DNA of 64,000 bases from Owenia fusiformis (GCA_903813345.2 CAIIXF020000004.1:28091986-28155985), one strand, 5' to 3'; numbered from the stretch's first letter, positions 46,104 through 57,501 are shown. The notes: generated from the letters alone by a model not told the origin. Numbers and translations: made by a program.

Positions 46104-46290
46104 GCAGAAGTCAATAATGCTCAATTCCATAATACTCAAGTCCATAGTAAGTCAATTTTACTCGTAGAGCAGTAGTTTCTGGGGCTAGCAGAAGTCAATA
46201 ATACTGAAGTCCATAATACTCAAGTTCATAATACTCAAGTCCATAGTAAGTCCATAATACTCATAGAGCAGTAGTTTCTGTGGCTAGCAG
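46104..46290 (+). repeat. Tandem duplication, about 90-bp unit
   Basis: GGCAGAAGTCAATAAT through GAGCAGTAGTTTCTG-GGCTA occurs twice in a row. Inside each, AATACTCAAGTCCATAGTAA is itself repeated. Confidence 0.8.
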
Positions 46291-46328
46291 ATGTAAATGT
46301 TGATTTGATACTGGATAGACTTCACTGT

Positions 46329-46486
46329 TTAATTTGGAGTTACACGCTTCAAATTTGTTAAAAGTTTTTCCCTGTAGCTTTTCCTCAAGTTAAATACTCG
46401 CAATTTGATAATGGGCACATCATCCAATGTGAAATTACATTTCAATCCTCTGGACTGCTCAATGAACGATAATACTTCTTTTCTTC
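46329..46486 (-). CDS. Exon candidate ending in a stop
   Basis: ATCTTTAAG acceptor, then RKEVLSFIEQSRGLKCNFTL, DDVPIIKLRVFNLRKSYREK and LLTNLKRVTPN with a stop. It is protein-like with mixed charge. It lies between two other minus-strand exon candidates (46882-46968 and 45038-45302). No family recognised. Confidence 0.4.
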
Positions 46487-46881
46487 CTTAAAGATATAAA
46501 AATGAAAGAATTTAATGAAAATTCCTTCTCAACATGCTCAAGTAGAGCTCCTGTGTCCCCAGGCATCGGCATATAAAATTTTAACCAAATCCATCCAATG
46601 GTGTTTGAGGAGTTATCAAATATTACATTTTTATTATGTTTTTTTTAAAAATGGCAGTGGTCATTTTGAAAAATCATCTAAGGGTTCCACACATATTAGC
46701 AAGTAAGTGTTCTTGCACAAATTTTTAGATATAAGACCTCAAAAACTGAAAACAAGGCATTAACATAACAATCTGAAATCTAAAGTCAGATTTGAACTTC
46801 CGAGAACTTGTAGATGATTTTGAAAAAAATATTGTCAATTTGAAGCAAGGTGAATTTACACAACAATGTTCTTTGACTTAC

Positions 46882-46968
46882 TGGGTAAAGATCCCATATT
46901 CCCTCTGCCTTCTGTCTCAATGAAGTTGATAAAATACTGTCTCTCTTCATCATTTAGTTTTCGTCCAT
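46882..46968 (-). CDS. Short internal exon candidate
   Basis: ACTATTGTAG acceptor, 87 open bases, then TACCCA|GTAAGTC donor. The peptide is DGRKLNDEERQYFINFIETE followed by GRGNMGSLP. Both splice sites are good, and it is on the same strand as the zinc-finger exon upstream. Too short for a family call. Confidence 0.45.
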
Positions 46969-47287
46969 CTACAATAGTTTAAATATTTAAATATGATTTT
47001 ATTTGTGTTGCACTACAATAAAACTACACATTATAACATACCTATGATTATGTATTGTGCAAACTGTTTGCGAGACAGCGGGCCAATATACGTTTTGGAA
47101 AGCCCACTTACTTTCTGATTGCTGGACTACTACAAACTTACTTACCAATTAACCAAAGATAAAACTATGCATGCAATTTTTCTAATCACTTTTAAGTCTT
47201 CAATCAACATTTATTTCATGTAACAAATACTGAATTCTGTTGAGTTGAATATCTGTATGTATTCAATACCTACTGTCACTGAGGTTC

Positions 47288-47801
47288 TACACTCCCTCTT
47301 TGGCAACCTTAGCTCATTGAACTACGTGTTAAAGCCTCTTCATATTTGAATTTTCATTCAAAGTCATTTTTGAAAATCATTTCCACCTCCTGTGTTATTT
47401 CAATGGGAGAGTTTTTTTGAAAAATAATTTTGACTTTAAAGACCAATAACTTTGTTGAACCTGAAGAAACGTATTAATCTTTTGTTAAATAAAATTTGCA
47501 AATTCAATTGACTAACTAAATTGTATGTTTGTGAGAATTCAGATGGATTGATATTCTGTCATATGACTTTGGTTTACATGGGAATGTCGATTTTCAAAAA
47601 TTCATCAGATTTGTCATCAATTTCCGATCTATTATAATTTAGAAAAATTTGAGGTATTGGAAATGATGTCAATTTATATTTCCAGCCCTTAATGTCAATT
47701 TTTCTTTATAGGTTATGCAAATAAAAATTCAAACATAAAGAGGCTTTAACACGTAGTTCAATGGGGGAGCTAAGGTTGCCAAACTTATGGAGGGAAGTGT
47801 A
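47288..47801. mobile_element. 514-bp MITE with long terminal inverted repeats
   Basis: TA-CACTCCCTC at the left and GAGGGAAGTG-TA at the right. The inverted arms extend about 75-80 bp and share TTTGGCAACCTTAGCTC, TTGAACTACGTGTTAAAGCC and TGAATTTTTA. TA at both ends fits Tc1/mariner-type mobilisation. The centre has no coding sequence. Confidence 0.85.
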
Positions 47802-48563
47802 GGTTCATAACTAGCACTTCAGAGTCCTTGAGTGTATTTCAATTTTCAAACGTACGATCAACACACTTTGGAAATTTCATGGTACTAATTATATTGTAAT
47901 GTGAAAAGAAAAGTGAAGTGTCATTTAAGTCAGCTCAGCACCCCCAACCGTTTAATTCAGTGCATTTTTAGATCGCAATTCTTTGAATAAGTTTAAATAA
48001 CTTTGATGATAAAACAAATATTTCATTAATTAAAGCAAGTGTGTCTTTAAATTCTTACCGAGCACACAGTCATCATAGGTACGTTATAAATCTATAAATT
48101 GTTTATGTCACATTTCTATCCACAATGTTACATTACAGGCATTACAGGGTAAGCCCAAACAATTGACAGTTTTAAAATTTTATTTTAAGTTATCAAAATA
48201 CACCAGGATATCACTTTTCAAGAAATAAGTTTTGTTAATTGAATATAAAATAATCCGTTTTAATATAATGATTCTTTAAACATTGGGCGAGTCGTTCATT
48301 TAAGAAAATCATTATTCCAAACTACTTTGTTTCAATTACATGCTGTGTGCAAATACAATAGCTTTCTATATTCTTAACACACAGATCAACTAGTCATTTT
48401 TTGTCACTCAAATCGTATGAGCAATGTATTGCTTCTTTATATTGCATTGGTAAATACACGTAATGCCTTCTTAGCGCTGATTAGCACTCTTGGCTTTTAT
48501 GATCAATTTGCTTTGTATATCAAAATATAATGCAGTATTCCTCACCAATTTAGAAGCACTTAC

Positions 48564-48735
48564 TTTTTACACGTTTGTTCTTCTCACTGGTTCTTGTGTC
48601 GTCACGTTCAAAATTGTCATTTTGACCAGCAATGATAGGCTGACTATCATCATGTTGACTCTCCAAGTCAGTCTGACCAGCATTCATGTCACTGTGCTGG
48701 TTCTCATTGTTCCCATGGTTACTTTGTATCAATGA
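48564..48735 (-). CDS. Acidic linker exon candidate
   Basis: Open from about 48735 to a GTAAAAA|GTAAGTG donor. It reads HGNNENQHSDMNAGQTDLES, QHDDSQPIIAGQNDNFERDD and ends TSEKNKRVKS. The composition is Asn/Gln/Asp-rich and disordered, with a small basic end. It follows the zinc-finger exon on the same strand, so it may be the next exon of that gene. The acceptor is not clear. Confidence 0.4.
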
Positions 48736-48838
48736 CGTGACGTCATGATATTATCATGGTTATTAAAGAAATCTAATATCAAAACGAGGTAAGCGGGCTA
48801 TATCGGGGTAATCGGGCAATATCGGTGGATATAGCTCG

Positions 48839-49905
48839 CTAACTTTCCCATTGACTTCCATACAGATGCTTCGCTAGGTATGTAATACAGTCCCTAAGAC
48901 ACTGGATATTTTCCTCTAGAGGAATTTCTTGTGGTTTACGCAGCTTTATCAACCTCTCTTTATTGTAATGAAAGGTTGCATCACCGAACACTGTGTCGTG
49001 ATTGATTTCGAGGACATTCTCAAACCTCTCTACTTCTCTGCCCTCATCATCTGCTTCAATTGAAGGTTTCTTGTAGAGAGTTCCTTTCACGGTTTGACAT
49101 AACCTTTTGATCAAGTAGTAAAGGTTCATTTTTAGTCCATATTTGATACGTATTTTATTGTCTTTTGGATTTTCAGTGTAGTTTTCTATTGAATTTTCCA
49201 AAATGTGGAAATATTCTCTGCGGATCAAATCTCGAGCTTCTGCTTCAACTGGGGCATTTTCAGACATTTGTTCATTAGCTTCTCGGAACTTCAATGTCAG
49301 AGAGGCTAGTGTTCTCATATCTACCATTACCTTGGTTTTCACTTCTTGAAGTTTATCTGGTTTTCATTTTGCCTTAGACCATGATCGTTTTCCAAAGAGA
49401 ACAAGGGTTGGATCCGACTTGCATAGGTTCCCAACTGGGTTATCTTGAAATTTGTTCAGCACTGTTTTTGTAAATTCATCATCATTCAATGACTGGGAGA
49501 TGAGATCTAGTGATAGTGAAGTTGGAACCTTGTTCTCAATTTCCACATTACAATGCTCACGATGTCGCCAATAGAATCTTCTGCTGTAAAAGCCAGAACA
49601 GCTTGTGCATAGCACAACATCCATATATTTCTTCTGTGTCCATTCTCTTGATAAAGATGAGGTGTCGCCCTTTCCCAACTTAATTTTGTTTTCTATAAGA
49701 ATCCCCTCTTTCTTAAATTTTGAAAATAACTGATCCTTTTCCTTTTTAGGTTGGTCTAGTGCGAATTTTACTTCTTTTTCAGTTTTGTGTTTGTTTTTCA
49801 TGTGATCTGTAAGGTCTGTCCAGTTTTTATTACAGTATTTACAATAACGTTTTGACTTTTTTGACTTTTTTGACTTTTGCTTTTGGTCTGAGGTCTTACC
49901 ATTAT
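48839..49905 (-). pseudogene. C2H2 zinc-finger protein exon of a repetitive invertebrate family
   Basis: TTTATTTACAG acceptor, then a Lys/Ser-rich start, YCKYCNKNWTDLTDHMKNKH (C-x2-C...H-x4-H), FSKFKKEGILIENK, and CTSCSGFYSRRFYWRHREHC, a second Cys/His motif. The frame continues for about 350 residues with one TGA at 49364. The second half (LASLTLKFREANEQM ... IKYGLKMNLYYLIKRLCQTV ... GDATFHYNKERLIKL) matches my memory of long multicopy proteins in cnidarians, molluscs and fish, some linked with tyrosine recombinases. No recombinase domain is seen. One stop codon apart, the frame is intact, so loss is recent or it is a sequence error. Confidence 0.65.
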
Positions 49906-50163
49906 CTGTAAATAAACAAGGTACAACTTTAAGGATTTAGGCTTTTTAATGTCTCTTTGTACCATTGTAAAGCAAAACAAGGCATTAACATGACAAAATG
50001 TCACCACCTAAAAAAATGGCCATGTGAGGTATTGCAAGTGATTTTAGACCATCATATTTTTCACCATTTAATTTTCTGGCCATAAATACAGTGTTTTTTA
50101 TTAGAACAATGTGTTTTCTTTGAAGTGAAGTCCCCATGATGGTGAAATATTAATCCAACTCTC

Positions 50164-50589
50164 AGAAAAATTACGGATGAGGACCCCACCGTAGCACTTT
50201 TTTCAAAATGTTAGGCTTATTTTCTAAAAAAAGGATCTTGTTTTTCTCAATTTAAACATATCAAAAGTTTCTTCTACACTATATTAACCATTTCTGAAAA
50301 GGGGATTGGTTTTGAATTTTCGATAAAGTTAAAAACCAGATATACTATGTTATTTTCCCATAGGGTTAACTCGTGCTATCCATTGTTTTCAGCATCATTT
50401 GGTCATCGAAAATTGATATCTTCAAAACTAGACTTTCAAAACCATTATACTTTTAAAGAAGTTTAAGACCCGTTGTTGAATAATCTTTCAATGCAATAAA
50501 AATCACAAAAACAAGATCCTCTTTTGAGGAAAAAGGTTCAACATTTTGAAAAAATTGTTGACATGGGGTCCCTATTCATAATTTTTCGA
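50164..50589. repeat. 425-bp element with imperfect long inverted ends
   Basis: The first 80 bases (GAAAAATTACGGATGAGGAC, GGACCCCA, TTTTTTCAAAATGTT, AGGATCTTGTTTTT) match the complement of the last 80 (GAAAAATTATGAATAGGGAC, then the same landmarks). The ends have diverged, and the target duplication is not clear. Probably an old MITE. Confidence 0.65.
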
Positions 50590-50977
50590 ATTGTTCAATT
50601 GATATTTTTATATCTATGTGTGATGCATCACTTTTAATTTCTTGTGGTTTTTCTTGTTGTTTATCTTTTCTCATCGAATTGGGGTGGTTGGGCTAAATAA
50701 AGTCCAAGTGTCTAGATCTGAACCATGAGTGCGTGATCAGGCATTCACATATAATCAATGTTTTTTTAAAAGCTGGTATCTGATGGCATGCTCCACCAAT
50801 ACATGAAGGGGGGGGGGGCTAGGTATATCCTCTAAGGTGGGCCACGACAAAAAAATTTTGGAGGTCAAAATCTGCTCCTCCCACATAAACAAGACAATAA
50901 AGATAAGAAAATGATATAACTGAACATAGGCCCAGGAACCTGTATAAAAAATCAAGTGACTAGTCTATTATGAGCCA

Positions 50978-51220
50978 TCATCCCTCTTTACTTTGAGAAA
51001 CACCATTGAAACAAGGAAAATGTAAATAAAACTGCAGTTTTATTTGAACCTCAGCCTGCCTCTGTCCTTCATCCTGCCTCTGTCCTTCTTCATCCTGCCT
51101 CTGTCCCTCGTGTAGCACTTCCATGAGCTTGATCTTTGTGGCCCATTTGATGTTCCCAGGAAGCTGTACCAGTCCCTCATCTATATGTCTGGCAATCACT
51201 TGAGTACTGATTTGTAACAT
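50978..51220 (-). CDS. Exon candidate with EGQRQDE repeats
   Basis: The frame reads STQVIARHIDEGLVQLPGNI, KWATKIKLMEVLHEGQRQDE, then further EGQRQDE-like repeats. The first half is protein-like; the second comes from a short tandem expansion (GGACAGAGGCAGGATGAA). No domain or firm splice sites. Confidence 0.3.
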   Translation of the reverse strand: MLQISTQVIARHIDEGLVQLPGNIKWATKIKLMEVLHEGQRQDEEGQRQDEGQRQAEVQIKLQFYLHFPCFNGVSQSKEG

Positions 51221-51639
51221 AAATATTCCACATGTGGTGCCTCATGCTTGAACGGTTAATGAAAGACATTGTACATACAATGTGGTGGTGTTATAACCAT
51301 TATTATATAAGTGTAATGTGTCTCACTGTTGAAAACATGCCCGTTTTTAAATCACTTTGATGTCCGCTTATTGCTCCAGTTTCATCGCACTCATCTTGCT
51401 TCTCATCAAAAAGGATATTCAAAGAAAAGACAGGTTCGTATGAATCATCAGAAATGCTATCTGCAGCATTAAATATATCCAAGTTATATTCAAGTACATA
51501 AACAGGAGAACATAAGACATGAGAAAGGACAGAAAGACAGACAGGACAGGAATAAATAATTCTCTAAAACTGTCTAGCCTCCCTTTTGAAACTGCTTGAT
51601 TAGTTTGACATGATGGAAAAGCCAAACTGTTTGAAACTG

Positions 51640-52740
51640 AAAAGTCCTTTGGTCTTGGAATTAAACTTGAAATAATCTGTCCATTCTCAGATATATTTGT
51701 TGGTTATCATTTCTAGATTTGCTAATTTTCTCATTTCGTTTTTAAACCCATCACAACACCAAATTTCTTGCCTTTTCTTGTTTCCTTTCAATACAAGTAA
51801 GTTCTTATCAGTAGGATTGTTGGGCCAGTCATCACAAGTGTCCCAATTTCATCTCTCCTGAGGTTGATTAACATTTATTTAGCTTTTTCTGCTGTTCCCA
51901 AAAAAAGCCGTTGTAAACTCAAAGTGTGTGAAAACTTTTTAAAGTATTGTTTCTCACAGATCTCACACAGGTTTTTGATGTCATTTGTTTTGTTCTCATT
52001 AAATGTGACTGCTTGGCTAGATATTGTTTTGAATATGTCAGCCTCTAGATCCATGTAAATAATAAACAAGCCAATTAATTGACGGAACTCATTAGCTGTG
52101 GTCTCCCTCATGACCCATATTTTTCGTGTGATGGGCTATTATATCCAAGAACAGTGTCGAAAAATAAAGAGAAAATATTCTGAGTGTACAGTAGAACATT
52201 GTTTCTAGTAAACCTTCCCAATTGTGCCCCTGGGGCGCGAGCAGGTTTAAACATAATCTTGTTATGATCTGTCCGGATCATTGTAGCCACAAACTTCCAA
52301 GGGCAGATTGATTGTCACGGGTACTCAACTCAGCTCTGCTTGAAGTAATAATTGATAGTTGTTGTATAAGGTGAGCCAAGTCTTTCTTCCTTGCTTTCAA
52401 ATTCAGATGCCACTGATGCCGGACTGCACAATGTCCTAACACGTCACTATCTCCAGTAGGATCAAAGAGATGCGTCCACCAAGTACGGAGTCTCTCTGTT
52501 TGATTATGCAAAACGTAATGAGCTCCATATGTTTTGAGGAAACTCTGTCTTAAAATGTCCATTGAGTCAGTAATTATATACTTAAATGTTGCAAATATGT
52601 TTCACCAGTCCGTATACAAGCTGTGTTTTTGGGAACATGAGGTAAACTAGTTTGGTGTGGGATAACTTTTTTTTGAAAACTCTGAATTATTGAGTAGTAT
52701 TCATTTGGTTCATCACTCCCCTCAAAAACAGAATTAAATC
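51640..52740 (-). pseudogene. Unrecognised coding-like debris
   Basis: Several consecutive minus-strand frames look protein-like: DEPNEYYSIIQSFQKKVIPH, FLKTYGAHYVLHNQTERLRT, DSDVLGHCAVRHQWHLNLKA, RTDHNKIMFKPARAPGAQLG, LCEICEKQYFKKFSHTLSLQ and NKKRQEIWCCDGFKNEMRKL. Successive pieces shift frame, as in a decayed single gene of 300 or more codons. I do not recognise the family. Its context among helicase and transposon fragments suggests a mobile-element protein. Confidence 0.35.
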
Positions 52741-52746
52741 TTTATA

Positions 52747-52960
52747 TACAGAGTGTCCAGAAAATATGGCCCCCACCCTAGGCAAACATACAGCAATGTC
52801 TCCATAGTATGTGTCATATATAATTTTAGGAAACATAGTATGTGTCATATATCATTTTAAAGCTGTTCCAAAATTAATTAACATTTATTGACGTTGTTGA
52901 GAATCACAGTAAATGGATATTGATTCAATTCCTTAGCAATATAATTTTACCTCATCTTCT
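52747..52960 (+). repeat. Diverged left half of the 378-bp MITE family
   Basis: TACAGAGTGTCCAGAAAATA, then CTCCATAGTATGTGTCATAT and CATTTTAAAGCT follow the order of 30530-30640, with a local duplication of TAGTATGTGTCATATAT. A third relic is at 55739-55870. Confidence 0.6.
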
Positions 52961-53123
52961 GTAAGAACTTTTAATTCAAATTTATACTGTATTTTAATTT
53001 AATGGACTGAAGGGAATAAATATTACAAGTTTCCTAAATATAGTCTCAACTAGCATTAATGCACTACCAAGTATACTTACTACAAGTATTACTTTCACAA
53101 TCTTTTCCACATTCACTACTCAC

Positions 53124-53722
53124 TTTTATTAATTGCTCTTCTTTTTGCCTGTGTATTGTTTTTAATTCAATTATGTGGGGGAAATGTTTTTTGAAAACCC
53201 AGCTGTCGTATATGAATTCTCCTGCATCATCATACCGTGCATTTTTTACAGGCCGGAGCTGATAGAAATCTCTTAATAATAGAAGAAACAAGTAACTACA
53301 ATATTATATTTTGTTTAATTTTTTTATTTCGCGTGAATAAACCTACAAAACTACACCATATTGCAGCAAAAGAAGCTGCCATTGGAAATTGATGTTGAAT
53401 TTTGATGTGGATTACACTTTAACTCACCTGCCAAAATAACTTGAAGCCCACCAAAGGGATGTCCATTGCCTCGGATATGTCTACAAAGGGGATCAATTGG
53501 ATCAAATAGCTTTTCAGAGAACAAAGACCTGAAGGTTTTTGCAAAATCAACCTTGAGTCTTTCTATGTCAAGCTTAAACAGACTGGGAGTGACGATCTTA
53601 GGTTGCCCCAGAGGGAGAGGGTTTAATATAAAAAACTCTGAACTGAAATTTTGGGATGGCAAGGAGCTAGAGTAGACTCCTGGCTGACCACTGATGGGTA
53701 CACCTCTGTGCTTAGGATGCAC
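53124..53722 (-). pseudogene. PIF1-like helicase, two exons (motif III region)
   Basis: The upstream exon ends LFDPIDPLCRHIRGNGHPFG then GLQVILAG at a GGCAG|GTGAGT donor. After a 140-bp intron the next exon reads RDFYQLRPVKNARYDDAGEF, DSWVFKKHFPHIIELKTIHR and QKEEQLIK, ending at AAAA|GTGAGT. PFGG-x-QVIL-GDF-QL-PV ... W-x-x-x-F-x-x-x-x-L-x-x-x-RQ (here HR-Q) is the motif II-III-IV stretch of PIF1 helicases, nuclear genes and Helitron helicases alike. The glycine of GDF lies at the splice, and the acceptor is off by one base, so the copy is probably broken. The Walker A exon is not found. Confidence 0.75.
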
Positions 53723-54003
53723 TGTACCTTAGGTGGTGCACCTGAGGCTGAAGGGGCAGCAAGCTGAGCTTGAGTATATTATCAGTGACTTGCTCGAGGT
53801 CTGAACTTCCTTGTTGGATGACACTAGGTCGCATGGTGTAATCTGGAACATGAATAGGCTGCTTATTCTTGATGGCTGGTGTAGGCAGGCACTGGTCTCC
53901 AGTTTACAACAGATCCTTTGGGTGATCCTTGGCAGCCATTTGCAATCTCTTGTTAAAGAAATGATTTTTTTTTCTAAATCTGAGCTTATAAATTTAATGT
54001 TAT

Positions 54004-54112
54004 CAGGCCCGTAGCCAGGGGGGTTCGGGGGTCTGAACCCCCCCCCCCCTGGCCAAGATTTTTTTTTTTTTGGAAAAGTGAACCCCCTTGGAAAATTCTG
54101 GCTACGGGCCTG
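54004..54112. repeat. GGCCCGTAGCCAG foldback element
   Basis: CAGGCCCGTAGCCAG (54004-54018) and its perfect 15-bp complement (54098-54112) bracket 79 bases that contain a G tract, a C tract and a T tract. Mixed homopolymers with short perfect arms are the form of a small foldback. Compare 44741-44940. Flanking 53723-54003 and 54113-54873 hold no recognised gene. Confidence 0.85.
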
Positions 54113-54873
54113 GTTATGTTATTATTTTTCTGTTAGGGTCAATCTCCCCTGGCTGCTCTTTTCTACTCATGCTAGATGTGTGTGAAAGACAGTGGTGTGA
54201 AATTTCGCATCTGCCAGAGTAAAGTAATGCAGAGTAAAGTAAAGTATGCATCTTTCTCAACTGGAAGACCATCTTATAGCAAAAAGGATATTTGGAATTT
54301 GTAATCCCTATGATTAAGATATTAATGCTATTTTTTCAGACACAAAACTATAATATATACTTACTGCTAGACTAGCTTCAGAGTGTTTTTGATAATAATT
54401 TTTATTAATATTTAAATGTCACTTACTCTTCTTTCATTGGATTCGCCTTTTCTTGATCTTCCTTTCATTTGTCCTCTCCATGTTTTCATCCTGTGTATCC
54501 ACAAAAGTGTTCCTCACATGAGCGAATGTGTTGTGGATAGACCCTGCAATAAGAATGGCAACAATACGATTTTTGAAAAAGTCAATCATTTTAAACATTA
54601 CTTTTCATGAATTTGGAATTAAATTAAATATTTTCTAAATGTTCTTAACTTCTGATATCACATTTTGATAGCATTGGGTGATATTTTAGACAACTTGTTC
54701 AACCTATTACTATCTATTAAAGGTGCTCATATACCAGTATTATAACTGCAGTCAAATAATGTAACACTTATTACAAAAGAGGTCAATCAATAATTATCTT
54801 TCACACTTAAAGAAGGATATATAAAAAATGATATAAAAGATGATATATAACTTATTGAACGACCTTGTGTGTA

Positions 54874-55119
54874 CTAGATATAGTATATGTTCATAAACAT
54901 GACTTTCCATTTCTGCCTCAGAGTATTGCTGCACCAGCTCTTCACCCCCCTGCTCTTTTGTATTTTCCCTAATCTGCTGCATAGTCTTTCTCCTTACATA
55001 CTGGTTATGATGATCTTTATAGCTGTAAAAAAATAAAAGATAAAAGTTTAAATACATTACAAGTAATGAACAAATGCATCGAGCAGAAATATAGAAGATA
55101 TCCTTTGATTTATGAGTGA
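54874..55119 (-). CDS. Exon-like block, copy 2 of the KIX-like segment
   Basis: About 245 bases match 3525-3730, same orientation. The coding part starts after a TTTTTTACAG acceptor at 55023 and reads YKDHHNQYVRRKTMQQIREN, EELVQQYSEAEMESHVYEH. Most codon changes between copies are conservative (P/H, R/K, K/R), which suggests past selection. At the far end the copies diverge: copy 1 has a clean AAG|GTATGA donor; copy 2 runs on into low-complexity sequence. Confidence 0.4.
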
Positions 55120-55465
55120 TATGATTTCCGTTGTAACTAAAGCGCTTACAGGGAAATGGATACTATTGTGTCACTATTGCATAGCTAGTTATTATATTAT
55201 TACAGATGAGTATCAAGAAATATTCATCCTGTTATGTTAAACCCCAAATTTTAATGCCTATTATTGCTGAATGTTGCACTTTAAGTGTGTGATGAAGAAG
55301 TTCAATGATAAAGGGTTATGTTTCAAGTTCACCAGCTGTTGAGTAGATGTATTTTATTTTGTTAAGGGGGTATTATGATGGTTTTGTTTGTATGATGGCA
55401 AATCAACACTGTTCTTAAGTTTCATTATAGGTGGACAGAAGGTGTTTCTCACAACTGATTCTTAC

Positions 55466-55511
55466 CTGGATTTGGCATTTCAGGTCTTCTGTAAACATCC
55501 CTTGTGACAGC
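55466..55511 (-). CDS. 46-bp micro-exon candidate
   Basis: CCTTTTCAG acceptor and CCAG|GTAAGAA donor, both near consensus, bound AVTRDVYRRPEMPNP. It lies 0.45 kb upstream of the KIX-like exon, same strand, but the phases do not fit for direct joining. Confidence 0.4.
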
Positions 55512-56040
55512 CTGAAAAGGAATATAAAAATCTTAAAGGCACATATGAAGTTTAAACCACTTTGCCTTATGTTGTCATCTTTCCCAATGTAAAAGATATA
55601 AGGGTATATTTTCCTTTGGATTTATAAAATGACTAACATGGAAAGGCATGGTTACAAGACAGTTTCTTAAAATCACAAAAGAGGTTCAATAATGTTAATC
55701 AACAGCACTGAGTTCACTGCAATGGATGAAATATGATGTACAGGTCCCGAGAGTATGCCCCTTCCCTAGGCAGTCATATACAAATGTCTCCCTAGTATAT
55801 TGTCATATATCATTTTAAAGCTTTCCAAAGTTACATTGATTTGCAAAGTATCCTGGTTCAACTCAAAAATGGTAGAAAGTTACAGGCATTTCAAATCTTA
55901 GTGTTTGAAATATTTGGACTTTTACACTGTTAAAGATATTGAATTACACTGCTCACCTTTGTGAAAGTACTTAGACCAGGGTATGAGTTTCAAAACCATA
56001 CAACAAGAAAGGAGATATCAAATCTTCAAATTCATTTTAA

Positions 56041-56160
56041 TGAGAGTTTACCATTAAACAGTTAGAGAATAACACCAACAATTAAGGGGGGGGGCAGATC
56101 TGAGGTAATCTTCAGTCAGGATGGGGAATCTGTGAAGTTCAGGATCAGCTGCGACCACAT
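56041..56160 (-). pseudogene. Second fragment of the DPELHRF family
   Basis: The strand reads VAADPELHRFPILTEDYLRS and then runs into a sequence (APPLIVGVIL) that has its own counterpart at 8868-8930. The first part matches 13549-13608. Three relics in 48 kb, all on the minus strand, make this a repetitive coding family. Confidence 0.45.
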
Positions 56161-57324
56161 TCAGTCACCCAACCCTCATACAACACATTCATACCATCTC
56201 TCATACTGAGTAGCATTGTTCTTGCAACATTCACATTATCAGGATCATTTGAAGCAAGAGGAAGCTGAAAAGCATTTAAAGATGTGGTTACTATTTTTTA
56301 AGTTTTTTAAGTTAAGGAAAATGACTATGGTCAATGCAGTCTTGTAGCATTTTTCAATTCTTTACTCTATCATAGTAACTACATCCGTAATATCCATCTA
56401 AATTAGTGCACATTCTGCTTTCATTTACATATGGAGAGTAATGCTTGCATCATTATTTTTACCTTTGGCATTAAATGGACCGTATCGATAAGGTTTTACC
56501 AAAGTCTGTCATGTGGAGTTAAGCATTTTCTCTTGAAAGTTTCCAAACATGCAGAAACTGAGACTAAATTGTTTAACTTTCTCAAGCAATTATATGGAAA
56601 CCATCACATGATTATCTCCAGCAGGGGAAATCATTGGCAATCAAACAATTATATTGAAGCCATTCTAATATACCCAGTTGTGTTCCCACAGTAAACAATT
56701 TGAAAAAAATTCCATGGATTGGTAAAATCACATATTGTTATAGTTTTACTCTCTGTTTTTTGGGTTCTGAAGTTGCCGACTTCTCCTTTCCGTGCCATTT
56801 TTCAAAGTGATAATAAAAAAAATAAGAAAAGTGCACACTCACATTTACCCCCAAAAAATTCATTTTGCTGCCAAGATATACACTCACATAATGCGGAAAT
56901 ATTAATTATAGTAACCAAAATATAGTTTTTTCAAGTTGTTTTAAAATTAGCTTTTAAGCAATCATTGGCAATTTATATACTTCAAATAGAAGAATAATAT
57001 GGGCCGAAAACACAACTACAAAAATTCATTTTGCCGCCAAGATATACACTCACATAATTTGGAAATATTAATATGATTAATTAACCAAATGATAGAACTC
57101 TGTCCCAATGAGAGGGATTAGTCATCCAGAATCTCTCTCATTCCATGAGGCCAATTGTCAATATCAATTTCTCTCTTTAAACTTTCTATTTTCACTACCT
57201 CATTGAATGCTGCATATTCATTGAGTATAGTCATTGTCAATCTTATGTTTCTTTTTGTGTTTTCAATAATTGATCAATAAATTCATTCAATAATCTAATC
57301 ACACCTTTGGGTGGCTTGAAAATC
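56161..57324. other. Non-coding stretch
   Basis: AAAATTCATTTTGC-GCCAAGATATACACTCACATAAT occurs at about 56858 and 57020 (short local duplication). No coding evidence. Confidence 0.45.
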
Positions 57325-57501
57325 TACAGGGTGGGCCAATAAAAATTGGAACATTTTTATTTTTATTCATTTTCTTTATTATTGCAGTTCTTCACAAAAA
57401 TTCAGATACATGGAATTCTGAATTTACATGGAATGAACTGCAAAAATAAAGACAATTGAATAAACAGAAAATTGTTCCAATTTTTATTGGCCCATCCTGT
57501 T
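57325..57501. mobile_element. 176-bp near-perfect foldback MITE
   Basis: TA-CAGGGTGGGCCAATAAAAA at the left, and TTTTTATTGGCCCATCCTG at the right. Nearly the whole element is two arms (about 75 bp each) around a short centre; each arm holds TTGGAACA, CTTTATT-TTGCAGTTC. A single-arm relative is at 34188. The right TA has mutated. Confidence 0.85.
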
